The notes under the pieces: generated by a model
Database searches by the model: none
Seen by the model: only the letters and a program-made list of their open reading frames with translations
Told to the model about the DNA's origin: nothing
Part shown: positions 18,186-28,610 of the stretch, one piece after another
Layout: every line of letters begins with the position of its first letter
Position numbering within the stretch: the first letter of the stretch is position 1
Source of the DNA: Enterobacterales bacterium
Lineage (GTDB): Bacteria; Pseudomonadota; Gammaproteobacteria; Enterobacterales; Enterobacteriaceae
Reading direction: 5' to 3'
Assembly (NCBI GenBank): GCA_015655145.1
Contig: JAATFO010000059.1
Span: 1 to 46,370 of the forward strand
DNA: 46,370 nucleotides
Program-made: the position numbers and the translations under genes

Positions 18186-21100
18186 TTACCCTAATTGCTT
18201 ACGCGCATTACGGAAAACTCGCATCCACGCACCGTCTTCACCCCATTCAGCCGGGTGCCAGGAGTTACTCACGGTACGGAAGACCCGCTCCGGATGCGGC
18301 ATCATGATGGTTACCCGACCACTTTCATTGGTCACCGCAGTAATACCGTGTGGTGACCCATTCGGATTCGCCGGATAAGCCTGCGTCACCTTGCCGGTAT
18401 TATCAACGAAACGCAGCGCCACTAACCCCTGTTTTTCCAGCGCGACCAAATGCGCATCATCGCGGACTTCCACAAACCCTTCCCCGTGCGAGACCACAAT
18501 CGGTATCCGCGATCCCTGCATATCCGTCAGCAACAATGATGGACTGGCCACGACTTCCACCAGACTAAAACGGGCCTCAAAACGTTCGGATTGATTACGC
18601 ACAAACCGCGGCCAGTTCTCACTGCCGGGGATCAGTTCATGTAAACCGGACATCATCTGGCAACCGTTACAGACGCCCAGCGCCAGGGTCTGTGGACGAT
18701 GAAAGAAATTCCCGAACGTATCACGCACGCGACTGTTGAACAAAATTGATTTCGCCCAACCTTCCCCCGCCCCCAACACATCACCGTAAGAGAAGCCGCC
18801 GCACGCAACCAGAGCATGGAAATCATCCAGCACTTGCCGCCCCGCCAGCAAATCACTCATATGGACGTCAACAGCATCAAAACCGGCGCGATGAAATGCC
18901 GCCGCCATCTCAACATGGGAGTTAACCCCTTGCTCACGCAAAACGGCCACTTTCGGCCGGTGTCCCGTGGCGATAAACGGCGCGGCAACATCGTCTTGCG
19001 GCTTAAATGTCAGCGAGACATTCAAACCCGGATCGCTGTCGTCTTTCTTCGCTTCATGTTCCTGGTCGGCACAAAGCGGATTGTCGCGTAAGCGCTGCAT
19101 CTGCCAGGTTGTCTCCGCCCACCAGGTACGCAGTGTAGTGCGGCTCTCATGGTAGATAAGCTCGCCGCCCATGTTGATCTCAAAACGATCCCCCGCGACG
19201 GCTTTACCCAGGTAATGTACACAATGTGCCAGACCGTGCGCGTTCAGCAAATGTTCAACTTCAGACCGATCACTGGCCGCAATCTGAATCACCGCACCAA
19301 GTTCTTCATTGAACAGTGCAGCCAGGGGGTCATGGCCCAATGCGGCAATATCCACCTCAATGCCGCAATGGCCGGTAAATGCCATTTCAGCCAGCGTCAC
19401 CAGCAAACCGCCGTCGGAGCGATCGTGATAAGCCAGTAATTTGTTATCAGCCACCAGCGCCTGGATAGCATTGAAGAATCCCACCAGTTGTTGCGCATCA
19501 CGCACGTCCGCCGGTTTATCACCCAACTGACGATAAACCTGAGCCAGTGCCGTCGCTCCCAAAGCATTCTGCCCGTTACCAAGATCAATCAACAGCAAGG
19601 TATTATCCTGCTGCGACTGCAATTGGGGCGTCACTGTCCCGCGTACATCCTCAACACGCGCAAAAGCGGTAATCACCAGTGATAACGGCGAAGTCATCGT
19701 CCGTTGTTCATTATCTTGCTGCCAGCGGGTTTTCATTGACATGGAATCTTTACCCACCGGGATAGTAATACCGAGTGCCGGGCAAAGTTCTTCACCAACC
19801 GCTTTGACTGCGGCATATAACCCGGCATCCTCACCAGGATGCCCCGCCGCCGCCATCCAGTTCGCCGAAAGCTTGACGCGCTTGAGAGAACCAATCCGGG
19901 TTGCCGCAATGTTGGTGATCGCCTCACCCACCGCCAGACGCCCTGATGCGGCAAAATCAAGCAATGCCACCGGCGCCCGTTCACCAATAGCAAAGGCTTC
20001 GCCATAATAGCTGTCAAGACTGGCGGTGGTCACCGCACAGTTAGCGACCGGGATCTGCCACGGCCCAACCAGTTGATCGCGCGCCACCATGCCGGTCACG
20101 CTACGGTCACCAATGGTGACAAGAAAGGTTTTCTCCGCGACGGCCGGTAAGTGCAACACCCGTTTAATTGCTTCATCCAGCGTAATCGAATCGCGCGCCA
20201 GTACGCTGCCTTTGGCTTGCAGGCTGGTAACGTCACGCGTCATTTTGGGTGTTTTTCCCAGCAGGACATCCAGCGCCATATCAATGGGTTTGTTTTCGAA
20301 GTGGCTGTCAGACAACGTCAAATGCAATGCGTCCGTCGCTTCGCCGATCACTGCATAGGGCGCGCGCTCACGCCGACAGAGTTGATCAAACAACGCCAGT
20401 TTTTCCGGCGCCACTGCCATAACGTAGCGTTCTTGCGATTCATTACACCAGATTTCCAGCGGGCTCATGCCGGGTTCATCACTGAGGATATCACGCAAAT
20501 CAAAACGGCCGCCGCGCCCGCCGTCACTCACCAGTTCCGGCATCGCGTTAGAAAGCCCGCCAGCGCCGACATCGTGAATAAACAAAATAGGGTTATCCTG
20601 GCCCAGTTGCCAGCATCGGTCTATCACCTCCTGGCAACGACGCTCCATTTCCGGGTTATCACGCTGCACCGAAGCAAAATCGAGATCAGCATCAGATTGC
20701 CCGGACGCCATTGAAGACGCCGCGCCGCCGCCCAGACCGATATTCATCGCCGGGCCGCCAAGGACAATCAATTTAGCGCCAACGCTAATCTCACCTTTTT
20801 TCACGTGTTCAGCACGAATATTACCGATGCCGCCCGCCAACATGATCGGTTTATGATAACCGCGCAGCTCAACGCCATTGTGACTGTTTACTTGCTCTTC
20901 ATAGGTACGGAAATAGCCATTCAGCGCCGGACGACCAAATTCGTTGTTAAACGCCGCCCCGCCTAATGGACCATCAAGCATAACATCCAGGGCGCTGACA
21001 ATCCGCGCGGGTTTACCGAAATCCTCTTCCCATGGCTGCTCAAAACCCGGGATGCGCAAGTTTGACACGGAGAACCCGACCAGACCCGCTTTGGGCTTCG

Positions 21101-22076
21101 CACCACGCCCGGTAGCACCTTCATCACGAATTTCCCCCCCTGACCCAGTGGCGGCGCCAGGCCATGGCGAAATTGCCGTCGGATGATTATGGGTTTCCAC
21201 TTTCATCAGAATATGCGCGGCTTCCTGATGAAAATCATAACGGCCATTTTTTGTGTCGGCAAAGAAACGGCCGACACGGGAACCTTCCATCACCGCCGCG
21301 TTATCTTTGTATGCCGACAACACATAATCCGGCGTTTTCTCCAGTGTATTTTTAATCATTTTGAACAGCGACTTTGGCTGTTGCTGACCATCAATAATCC
21401 AGTCTGCATTAAAAATTTTGTGACGACAGTGCTCCGAGTTTGCCTGGGCAAACATATACAACTCAATGTCGTTCGGGTTGCGTCCCAGTTTTTCAAATGC
21501 GGCTTGCAAATAATCGATTTCATCGTCCGCCAAAGCCAGACCCAGCGTTTGATTGGCCTCGATCAAAGCGCGTCGCCCGGCACCCAGCACGTCAACACTC
21601 TGCAAGGGTTGCGGCTGATGGCTGGCAAACAACTGACGCGCTTGCGCCAGTTCGCTGAATACGCTTTCTACCATGCGATCATGCAATAATGCCGCCAGTT
21701 GTGACCATTGCGCTTGCGTCAGTTGCGGCGCCTGAACATAAAATGCCATACCGCGTTCCAGACGTCGTACCTGGGGTAAATCGCAGTTATGGGCAATATC
21801 AGTTGCTTTAGAAGACCAGGGGGAAATCGTTCCCGGACGTGGCACCACCAACAATAAACGACCTTGTGGCGTATGTTCAGTAAGAGAAGGACCGTATTTT
21901 AGTAAACGTTGCAGGCGTGCTTGTTCGTCAGTATTCAACGGTTGGCTAACATCGGCAAAATGAACATACTCGGCGTAAATATCACTCACCGGCAGGTGAG
22001 CGTCCTGAAAGCGGGTCAGCAGTTTGTTAACACGAAATGCCGACAAGGCGGGCGAACCACGCAGAATTTCCATCAT
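18186..22076 (-). CDS. purL: Phosphoribosylformylglycinamidine synthase PurL
   Basis: PurL catalyses the fourth step of purine synthesis, FGAR to FGAM, using glutamine and ATP. The 1296-residue single-chain enzyme (E. coli has 1295) has an N-terminal domain, the FGAM synthase core with repeated AIRS-like domains (for example [21 protein letters not shown]), and a C-terminal glutaminase domain. The glutaminase Cys lies in [10 protein letters not shown] and the His in [10 protein letters not shown]. The start [15 protein letters not shown] matches E. coli. A PurR-type box lies about 90 bp upstream. Confidence 0.98.
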   Translation of the reverse strand: MMEILRGSPALSAFRVNKLLTRFQDAHLPVSDIYAEYVHFADVSQPLNTDEQARLQRLLKYGPSLTEHTPQGRLLLVVPRPGTISPWSSKATDIAHNCDLPQVRRLERGMAFYVQAPQLTQAQWSQLAALLHDRMVESVFSELAQARQLFASHQPQPLQSVDVLGAGRRALIEANQTLGLALADDEIDYLQAAFEKLGRNPNDIELYMFAQANSEHCRHKIFNADWIIDGQQQPKSLFKMIKNTLEKTPDYVLSAYKDNAAVMEGSRVGRFFADTKNGRYDFHQEAAHILMKVETHNHPTAISPWPGAATGSGGEIRDEGATGRGAKPKAGLVGFSVSNLRIPGFEQPWEEDFGKPARIVSALDVMLDGPLGGAAFNNEFGRPALNGYFRTYEEQVNSHNGVELRGYHKPIMLAGGIGNIRAEHVKKGEISVGAKLIVLGGPAMNIGLGGGAASSMASGQSDADLDFASVQRDNPEMERRCQEVIDRCWQLGQDNPILFIHDVGAGGLSNAMPELVSDGGRGGRFDLRDILSDEPGMSPLEIWCNESQERYVMAVAPEKLALFDQLCRRERAPYAVIGEATDALHLTLSDSHFENKPIDMALDVLLGKTPKMTRDVTSLQAKGSVLARDSITLDEAIKRVLHLPAVAEKTFLVTIGDRSVTGMVARDQLVGPWQIPVANCAVTTASLDSYYGEAFAIGERAPVALLDFAASGRLAVGEAITNIAATRIGSLKRVKLSANWMAAAGHPGEDAGLYAAVKAVGEELCPALGITIPVGKDSMSMKTRWQQDNEQRTMTSPLSLVITAFARVEDVRGTVTPQLQSQQDNTLLLIDLGNGQNALGATALAQVYRQLGDKPADVRDAQQLVGFFNAIQALVADNKLLAYHDRSDGGLLVTLAEMAFTGHCGIEVDIAALGHDPLAALFNEELGAVIQIAASDRSEVEHLLNAHGLAHCVHYLGKAVAGDRFEINMGGELIYHESRTTLRTWWAETTWQMQRLRDNPLCADQEHEAKKDDSDPGLNVSLTFKPQDDVAAPFIATGHRPKVAVLREQGVNSHVEMAAAFHRAGFDAVDVHMSDLLAGRQVLDDFHALVACGGFSYGDVLGAGEGWAKSILFNSRVRDTFGNFFHRPQTLALGVCNGCQMMSGLHELIPGSENWPRFVRNQSERFEARFSLVEVVASPSLLLTDMQGSRIPIVVSHGEGFVEVRDDAHLVALEKQGLVALRFVDNTGKVTQAYPANPNGSPHGITAVTNESGRVTIMMPHPERVFRTVSNSWHPAEWGEDGAWMRVFRNARKQLG

Positions 22077-22165
22077 GAAAGATCTCTCGTCTTCAAAGCG
22101 CCGGGTGACGCCTCTTTGAGCGCAACAGGGAAAACGGGCGTTATTATAGAGAATCTACGCCGTCA

Positions 22166-22181
22166 ACGAAACCGTTTGCGC
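22166..22181 (-). promoter_or_regulatory. PurR-type operator of purL
   Basis: ACGAAACCGTTTGCGC on the plus strand matches the PurR palindrome at most positions, including the central CG and the GTTTGCG half. Its place, about 90 bp before the purL start, fits the known PurR control of this gene. Confidence 0.75.
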
Positions 22182-22343
22182 AGAATTTATCGGGTTAAGT
22201 CATTGGATGAAAATCGCGCACCGCATGTTGAATAAGTTGCTCTGCGGCGTTTTGTTGCGCAAAATGCCCTCGCTCTGGGATTACATACATAACAAAAGCT
22301 GCCATAAAAGACAGAGGCCTGCGAGCCGCCATGAGATAACCAT

Positions 22344-23801
22344 TTGAAACATTTTAAAATTAATTATCTGCTGATTGTATTAATTATCGGGCTGTTCGCC
22401 GTAGCGCTGTGGCCATCAGTCGCCTGGCATGACGATGCCCAGGATAAAATTGCTCAGATTAAGTCGCGTGGGATACTGCACATCAGCACCATCAATTCCC
22501 CACTGACGTATTACACCACCAACAATGTACCCGCCGGGATGGATTATGAGCTGGCAAAACGGTTTGCCGATTATCTGGGCGTAACGCTGAAATTCACCGT
22601 TCGTCCAAGCCTGAGCGATCTGTTTGATGATCTTGAGGCTGGCCGGGCGGATATGCTGGCAGCCGGGTTGATTTATAACCATGAGCGTCTGGCGCGTTTT
22701 CGTATGGGGCCGAGTTATTATTCGGTCTCACAGCAATTGGTTTACCGTATCGGAAAACCACGACCACAAAATCCTGGTGATCTGAAAGGTTTGCTGACAG
22801 TAGCGTCAGGCGCCGCTTATCTCGCCACCTTACGTGAAATGAAAAAAAGTCAGTATCCCGATCTCGACTGGACGATTTCCCCAGATCAGGGGCCGAAAAG
22901 ACTGCTGGAAGCGGTGGCCAAAGGGCAGCTCAGTTACACCATCGGCGATTCGGTCACTATCGGTCTGGTGCAACGCATTCATCCACAATTATCTGTCGCT
23001 TTTGATATTTCGAATGAAGAACCGGTCACCTGGTATCTCCGACGTAATAATGATGACAGCCTGCATGCCGCCATGCTTGATTTCTTTAGCCAGATGGTGG
23101 AAGAAGGAACACTGGCGCGGCTGGAAGAAAAATACCTCGGCCATGTAGGTACCTTTGATTATGTGGATACCCGTACATTTTTACGTGCCATCGATGCAAT
23201 ATTGCCTGATATCAAACCCATTTTCGAAAAACATGCCAGTCATATTGACTGGCGATTACTGGCGGCCATCGCATATCAGGAATCTCACTGGAACCCGCTG
23301 GCAACCTCGCCAACTGGCGTACGCGGCCTGATGATGTTAACGCGTAACACGGCGGAGAGCCTGAACGTTTCCGATCGCCTTGATCCAGAGCAGAGCATCC
23401 GTGGCGGCAGCGAATATTTGCGCCATTTGATGGAGAGAGTCCCGTCGAGCATTCCGGAAAATGAACGGATTTGGTTTGCTCTGGCAGCCTATAACATGGG
23501 TTCAGCCCACGTGCTGGATGCGCGTAAGCTAACGGAGAAACAAAAGGGGAATCCTGACAGTTGGGCGGATGTAAAAATTCGTCTGCCCATGCTGAGCCAG
23601 AAACGCTATTACAGTCAGACTGCTTATGGTTATGCCCGTGGTCACGAAGCCTATACGTATGTTGAAAACATCCGTAAGTATCAGTTAAGTCTGGAAGGTT
23701 ATTTACAAGAGAAAGAGAAAAAAATTGCCCTACAGGCATTAGCCGAAGCGGAACTGGCAAAAGGTTATCCGGCGGTCCCCGCCTGGATTGCAATGCATTG
23801 A
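22344..23801 (+). CDS. mltF: Membrane-bound lytic transglycosylase F
   Basis: MltF cleaves peptidoglycan glycan strands. This 485-residue protein has an N-terminal membrane anchor (about 7-25), a periplasmic substrate-binding type-3 domain (about 40-265) and a SLT catalytic domain with the acid Glu in [10 protein letters not shown]. It is shorter than E. coli MltF (518) because the C-terminal tail after the SLT domain is reduced. The start codon appears to be TTG at 22344, aligning with E. coli MKKLKINYL; no ATG fits, and a two-codon ATG-AGA-TAA lies just upstream. It is divergent from purL and convergent with tadA. Confidence 0.93.
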   Translation: MKHFKINYLLIVLIIGLFAVALWPSVAWHDDAQDKIAQIKSRGILHISTINSPLTYYTTNNVPAGMDYELAKRFADYLGVTLKFTVRPSLSDLFDDLEAGRADMLAAGLIYNHERLARFRMGPSYYSVSQQLVYRIGKPRPQNPGDLKGLLTVASGAAYLATLREMKKSQYPDLDWTISPDQGPKRLLEAVAKGQLSYTIGDSVTIGLVQRIHPQLSVAFDISNEEPVTWYLRRNNDDSLHAAMLDFFSQMVEEGTLARLEEKYLGHVGTFDYVDTRTFLRAIDAILPDIKPIFEKHASHIDWRLLAAIAYQESHWNPLATSPTGVRGLMMLTRNTAESLNVSDRLDPEQSIRGGSEYLRHLMERVPSSIPENERIWFALAAYNMGSAHVLDARKLTEKQKGNPDSWADVKIRLPMLSQKRYYSQTAYGYARGHEAYTYVENIRKYQLSLEGYLQEKEKKIALQALAEAELAKGYPAVPAWIAMH

Positions 23802-23808
23802 TATCAGG

Positions 23809-24372
<564 letters not shown>

Positions 24373-24389
24373 TTACAGATAACGCTTCA

Positions 24390-25025
24390 TTATTCAAGCT
24401 GTTGCAATTCCCCTTTTCGAGTGACTCGCCAGCGATGCTGGCAGAAAAAAAGCAGCGGGTTATCCTGTTGGCTGTCACTGTAGCCACTGTACAATTGCAG
24501 CGGCGTACCCAGTTGTTTCTCCAGTTGCACCACCTTTTCGCGTCCCAGACAGCGCAGCGTCAGTACGCGACCACCATGAGCCCGCGCCATCTGGCTGGCA
24601 ATTACGTTAATCCGCGGCAAAAAATCCGCATCATAATACACTTGCTCCACCAGCGATTGCGGTGACCCGGTAATAAGCCAGACTTCAGCATCATGACTAT
24701 TAAGGTAGTCCGAGAGCCGTTGCTGCACCAGCGGAAAGGCGATCACCTGGTGGCGAAACCACTGGACAAACGCTTTTTCACGCTGTTGCAGGCGTGTTTC
24801 CTTGTGACCAAAGGTTATCGCCCATAATAATAAGCTCATTGGCCAACGTGTTGCGCGGCCTTTCACCCACAACGCCACGATAATTACCGGCAGCAACGGC
24901 ACCACCAGCAACAGGTTTAGCGGCTGCCGCCATAGCAAGTAGCGCATAAAACTGCCGAACATATCCTGCTGATGCAATGTCCCATCCAAATCAAAGAACA
25001 CAATACGTCTTGGTGCGTTCGCCAT
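24390..25025 (-). CDS. pgpC: Phosphatidylglycerophosphatase C
   Basis: This HAD-family membrane phosphatase dephosphorylates phosphatidylglycerol phosphate in lipid synthesis. Motif I is FFDLDGT, followed by a hydrophobic membrane segment (about 35-60). The later motifs LITGSPQSL and the conserved end YSGYSDSQQDNPLLFFCQHRW are present. I use the ATG at 25025 (211 residues, equal to E. coli, start MANAPRRIVFF) rather than 25058. It is the last backbone gene before the variable island. Confidence 0.94.
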   Translation of the reverse strand: MANAPRRIVFFDLDGTLHQQDMFGSFMRYLLWRQPLNLLLVVPLLPVIIVALWVKGRATRWPMSLLLWAITFGHKETRLQQREKAFVQWFRHQVIAFPLVQQRLSDYLNSHDAEVWLITGSPQSLVEQVYYDADFLPRINVIASQMARAHGGRVLTLRCLGREKVVQLEKQLGTPLQLYSGYSDSQQDNPLLFFCQHRWRVTRKGELQQLE

Positions 25026-25146
25026 CAGACCATTTTCCTCCAGGTACGGAAAGAGCAATGAGCATTTTTAACATGTTTATGATATCTTTTACATCGTCCT
25101 TAATTAAGCCTTCAGGAAGAATAGGTTACGTTAACAGTAATAAAAA

Positions 25147-26229
25147 ATGGAATTTATCGTAATGTGTAAAAAAAATTATTTTGGCATCACTCTGTTAAGA
25201 AGCCTTGCTGCTTCGTTAGTGTTAATTATCCATTCATCAACGTTACTTTCGTTTGAACGTCACATTTCAAATCAAGTTATGTTAACGAACGTAGGTGTCG
25301 ACATTTTCTTTGTTATCAGTGGATTTATTATAACATATGCTCACTGGGATGATTTTGGCAAGGGAAAGGCGAGTATAAAACACTTTATCAAAAAACGCGT
25401 TATCAGAATCTACCCAATGTATTTATTGTTTACGCTGATAACCGCATTCGCGCTTTTAATTCTGCCTCAATTTTTTTTCAGCTCACGTTCAAGCCTCTTA
25501 TTTTTCATTTCATCATTATTCTTTCTACCTTCTGAAATGGAGAATGGTGATATTACATTATTGCTGGCGGTAGCGTGGACGTTATCTTATGAAGTTGTTT
25601 TCTACCTTATTTTTTCTATCGCATTATTCTTCAGGAGAACGACCTCGCTTATCATTATATCTGTCGCCATTATTGTCTGGTCTTTATTGGGTTTACTTCC
25701 ACACAGCAGCTACCTGTCCAGTTACTTTTTAACTACACTGCCACTGGAATTTCTGGCAGGGATCTTGATTTGTACCGTGTCTAAAAACCATGAAAATGCA
25801 AAATTCACTTCACCAAAACAGGCATTCCTATTAACCATATTATCGGTCTTGATGTTATACTCATCGCTTCTAATACCCGAAATAAATTTAAACGAAGCAA
25901 GAGAAAACGCAAGGTTAATTTACTTTGGCATGCCGGCAATCATCGTTTTCGTTGGCTTGTTTAACCTGACTTCCCCCGCCAATAGAATCGTAGTTAAATT
26001 AATAGAGATGACAGGAAATGCGTCATACGTTACCTACCTTTCTCATTTTTTAACCATCGGTTGTATTAAATTTGTTATGAGAAAAATTCCTGTCTTGCAG
26101 ACCATCTTGTTACCCATGGTGGTGATTTTTTCTTGTCTTCTGTGTACCTTTGTTGGAGTTTTTATACATTATTACATTGAAAAACCGCTCCTGTCTTTAT
26201 TGAAAAACAAAAGTCCTGTTACACCATAA
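25147..26229 (+). CDS. Membrane acyltransferase (acyltransferase-3 family)
   Basis: This 360-residue integral membrane protein of the OafA/YrhL-like acyltransferase-3 family typically O-acetylates surface sugars such as O-antigen, exopolysaccharide or peptidoglycan. Around ten hydrophobic segments are visible. Family hallmarks are the early RSLAASLVLIIHSS with the catalytic-type His, GVDIFFVISGFII and KKRVIRIYPMY. The gene is much more AT-rich than its neighbours and has no good ribosome binding site for either ATG (25147 or 25162), suggesting horizontal acquisition. It stands alone, upstream of an IS903-like fragment, so its substrate cannot be inferred. Confidence 0.85.
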   Translation: MEFIVMCKKNYFGITLLRSLAASLVLIIHSSTLLSFERHISNQVMLTNVGVDIFFVISGFIITYAHWDDFGKGKASIKHFIKKRVIRIYPMYLLFTLITAFALLILPQFFFSSRSSLLFFISSLFFLPSEMENGDITLLLAVAWTLSYEVVFYLIFSIALFFRRTTSLIIISVAIIVWSLLGLLPHSSYLSSYFLTTLPLEFLAGILICTVSKNHENAKFTSPKQAFLLTILSVLMLYSSLLIPEINLNEARENARLIYFGMPAIIVFVGLFNLTSPANRIVVKLIEMTGNASYVTYLSHFLTIGCIKFVMRKIPVLQTILLPMVVIFSCLLCTFVGVFIHYYIEKPLLSLLKNKSPVTP

Positions 26230-26233
26230 TAAC

Positions 26234-26970
26234 GGCTTTGTTGAATAAATCGAACTTTTGGCAGCAATCAGGATCAGATCACCACATTCCTGATCCTGTA
26301 GCGGTATCCTGTGGCAAAACAAACGTTCAAAATCACTCACTGGGCTACCTACAACAAGACTTTAGTCAATCAGGGCGCACTGACATGCTGGCTTGATGAG
26401 TCGGCCATTCAGGCCTGGTATGATGAGCCCAATACGCCTTCACGAGGTCGTCCGCAACGCTGTTCTGAACTGGCCATTTCCACCTTACTGATGCTCAAAC
26501 GCGTCTTTCGCCTCACGCTGCGCGCCGAGCAGGGATTTATTGACTCCATTTTTACCCTGATGAAACGCCCGCTCCGCTGCCCGGATTATGCCTGTGTCAG
26601 CAGGCGGGATAAGTCCGTCAGCATCCCGTTCAAAGACCCCACGCGCGGCGAAATTGCCCACCGGGTTATCGACGCCACCGGATTAAACGTCTTCGGTGAG
26701 GGCGAGTGGAAGGTGAAAAAACACGGCCAGGAAAAGCGCCACGTCTGGCGGAAGCTGCACCTGGCGGTCGACGCCGGTACCCATGAGGTTATCTGCGCTG
26801 ACCTGTCCCTGAACAACGTGACTGATGCAGAAGCCTTGCCGGGGATTATCCGCCAGACGCACAGGAATATCAGGGTCGCCTGTGCCGATGGGGCTTATGA
26901 CACAAGACATTGCCACGACGAACTGCGGCGCAAGAAAATCAGGGCGCTTATCCCGCCGCAAAAACGCGCC
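26234..26970 (+). mobile_element. Truncated IS903-like element (IS5 family)
   Basis: The left terminal repeat GGCTTTGTTGAATAAATC (26234-26251) is the 18-bp end of IS903-type elements and lies 4 bp after the acyltransferase stop codon. The transposase follows in the correct position. The element stops abruptly near 26970, where homology switches to the 3' end of an oppositely oriented oxidoreductase gene. No right terminal repeat is seen, so the element cannot move by itself. Confidence 0.88.
26311..26970 (+). pseudogene. IS903-like transposase, 3' part missing
   Basis: The first roughly 220 residues match IS903-group transposases (for example RGRPQRCSELAIST, EGEWKVKKHG, and the DDE-type Asp in VIDATGLNVFGEG and CADGAYDTRHCHDELRRKKI). 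The usual protein is about 307 residues. After about 26970 the open frame continues to 27456, but that part is antisense to the neighbouring oxidoreductase and is not transposase. The final catalytic Glu region is absent, so the enzyme is dead. Confidence 0.88.
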
Positions 26971-27930
26971 TCATGGCTTCATTACGATGCGGCCAAGCGG
27001 TTTCGCTGTCTCGGCAAATTCGTGGGCCGCGGCAGCGTTGGCCAGGGGGAAAATGCGGTCAATGACCACCCTGATGCGCCCTGCTACTACAGCCTGCAGC
27101 ATGTTGTCCACACTTGCCCGAACTCCGGGCCTTTCAAAAAGGGGTCCCATGAATACCCCCATGAGTGTCTGGTTAGACTGCATTGGCGGCCACAAGTCGA
27201 CAGTCAGACTGCCACCGCCCGCATTACCGACGAAGACGAGACGGCCTTCCGGAGCGAGTGCAGAAAGCGAAGCAGGCAACGTCGTCCCCACCGGATCGAT
27301 GACGAGGTCAACACCGGTGCCATGGGTGTACTGTCGGACACTGTCCACGACGTTATTCTCTGCACGATCCACGACATGATCGGCACCAAGTTCAAGCAAC
27401 CGGCTTCTTCGCTGGGTTCCGCTTGCCACGGCGATGACCGTCGCGCCTGCTTGTGAGGCAAGCTGAACGGCTGCGAGCCCCACGCCACCTGCTGCTGCCT
27501 GAATAAGGACGGTTTCCCCGTGCCGGAGCATGCCTCGTGTGAAAAGACAATGATGCGCGGTTCCAAAAGAAATCGGTAACACCGCCGCTTCTGCCGCATC
27601 CACCCCATCGGGTATAAGCCAGGTTCGTTCCGGGGGCACAGCCCAACGTTCCGCATGTGACCCCTGCATGTTAAAAGCAGCGACTCTGTCCCCAACCGTA
27701 CGGCTACGGACTTTCGATCCGACGGCAATAACTGTGCCCGCGGCCGCGTAGCCGACGATCCATGAAGGATGAGGCGGCGGAGTTGAACGGCGGTTGATCA
27801 GATCTCCACCTTCAATCGAGATAGCCTCGACAGAAATCAGGATGTCGTCAGGCCCTGTGACCGGGTCTGGGATATCGACATATTTCAGGACGCCAGGAGC
27901 GCCTTCCTCGTCATAAACCGCTGCTTTCAT
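26971..27930 (-). CDS. Quinone oxidoreductase-like NADPH dehydrogenase (MDR family)
   Basis: This 319-residue zinc-independent medium-chain dehydrogenase is of the quinone oxidoreductase type. It has an N-terminal GroES-like domain (1-130) and a Rossmann fold with the NADPH loop AAAGGVGLAAVQLA, and it lacks the zinc-binding cysteines of alcohol dehydrogenases. It has a good Shine-Dalgarno (AGAGGA) before ATG 27930. The natural-looking end GRIVMKP abuts the broken IS903. Gene order (downstream of a Rid protein, divergent from a LysR regulator) suggests a small LysR-controlled operon for redox or detoxification. The sequence is more GC-rich than the acyltransferase next to the IS. Confidence 0.85.
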   Translation of the reverse strand: MKAAVYDEEGAPGVLKYVDIPDPVTGPDDILISVEAISIEGGDLINRRSTPPPHPSWIVGYAAAGTVIAVGSKVRSRTVGDRVAAFNMQGSHAERWAVPPERTWLIPDGVDAAEAAVLPISFGTAHHCLFTRGMLRHGETVLIQAAAGGVGLAAVQLASQAGATVIAVASGTQRRSRLLELGADHVVDRAENNVVDSVRQYTHGTGVDLVIDPVGTTLPASLSALAPEGRLVFVGNAGGGSLTVDLWPPMQSNQTLMGVFMGPLFERPGVRASVDNMLQAVVAGRIRVVIDRIFPLANAAAAHEFAETAKPLGRIVMKP

Positions 27931-28079
27931 AAATTTTCCTCTGTCTCATCAGTAAATCCAGACCCGTCTGGCAAACCATCCCGATCCGGCATATAGCACA
28001 TCAGAAATCTCTCTGTTGCCTCTACAGGCAGCGCGGGCTGCCCTGTTGAATTCTCGACTGACGGAAAGACCCGTAACGC

Positions 28080-28469
28080 TTAGGGCAGCCTGGCAATCAC
28101 CTTAATCTCAAACTGGAATCCGTAAAGCCACGTCACGCCGATCCCGGTCAACGTAGGGTAAGGCGCTTCCCCCCAATATTCTGGCAGGATACTCCAGATA
28201 GGGTCGAGGTTTGACTCGGGATCGACGACAAAGAGGGTAACGTCAACCACGTCACCGAACGTGCAGCCCGCAGCCGCGAGAACAGCATTAAGATTATCGA
28301 ATGCCAGCCTGACCTGCGCTTTTAGATCGTGCTCAGGCGAACCATCCTCGCGGCTACCAACCTGCCCCGAAACGAACAAGAAACCGTTGGATTTGAGGGC
28401 CGGTGAATAGCGATTGCGCTCATAGAGCACCTGCCGACCGAAGGGAAAAACTGCTTCGCGTGCTGTCAT
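28080..28469 (-). CDS. Rid (YjgF/YER057c/UK114) family protein lacking the RidA arginine
   Basis: This 129-residue protein of the Rid superfamily contains FVSGQVGSREDGSP and the trimer-core end FEIKVIARL. RidA uses a conserved Arg (E. coli Arg105) to hydrolyse 2-aminoacrylate. The aligned stretch here reads YPTLTGIGVTWL, with Leu where that Arg should be, so imine deaminase activity of the RidA type is not expected. The ATG at 28469 has AAAGG 7 bases upstream and replaces the longer open-frame start at 28511. It lies 149 bp upstream of the oxidoreductase on the same strand and probably shares its control by the divergent LysR gene. Confidence 0.85.
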   Translation of the reverse strand: MTAREAVFPFGRQVLYERNRYSPALKSNGFLFVSGQVGSREDGSPEHDLKAQVRLAFDNLNAVLAAAGCTFGDVVDVTLFVVDPESNLDPIWSILPEYWGEAPYPTLTGIGVTWLYGFQFEIKVIARLP

Positions 28470-28565
28470 GTTTGTACCTTTGCAATGGGGCGAAATCTGC
28501 CCGGTGAACATAAAGACACTTTACAGGTGCTGGATCGGGCGGATAAACAAGCGACTTTGTCTATC

Positions 28566-28588
28566 ATTGTTTGTAAAATCCAAACAAT
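28566..28588. promoter_or_regulatory. Palindromic LysR-type operator
   Basis: A perfect inverted repeat, ATTGTTTG-N7-CAAACAAT, lies between the divergent rid and lysR genes. It contains the T-N11-A core expected of LysR-type regulators and lies 23 bp before the LysR start codon, a standard autoregulatory place. Confidence 0.75.
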
Positions 28589-28610
28589 CGGTGAAAAGAG
28601 AGGATAAGGA

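Noticed and set aside
26971..27456. Extension of the transposase frame by about 160 codons
   Set aside because: This part is the reverse of the quinone oxidoreductase coding sequence, which has a clear Rossmann fold and ribosome site; the sense reading matches nothing.
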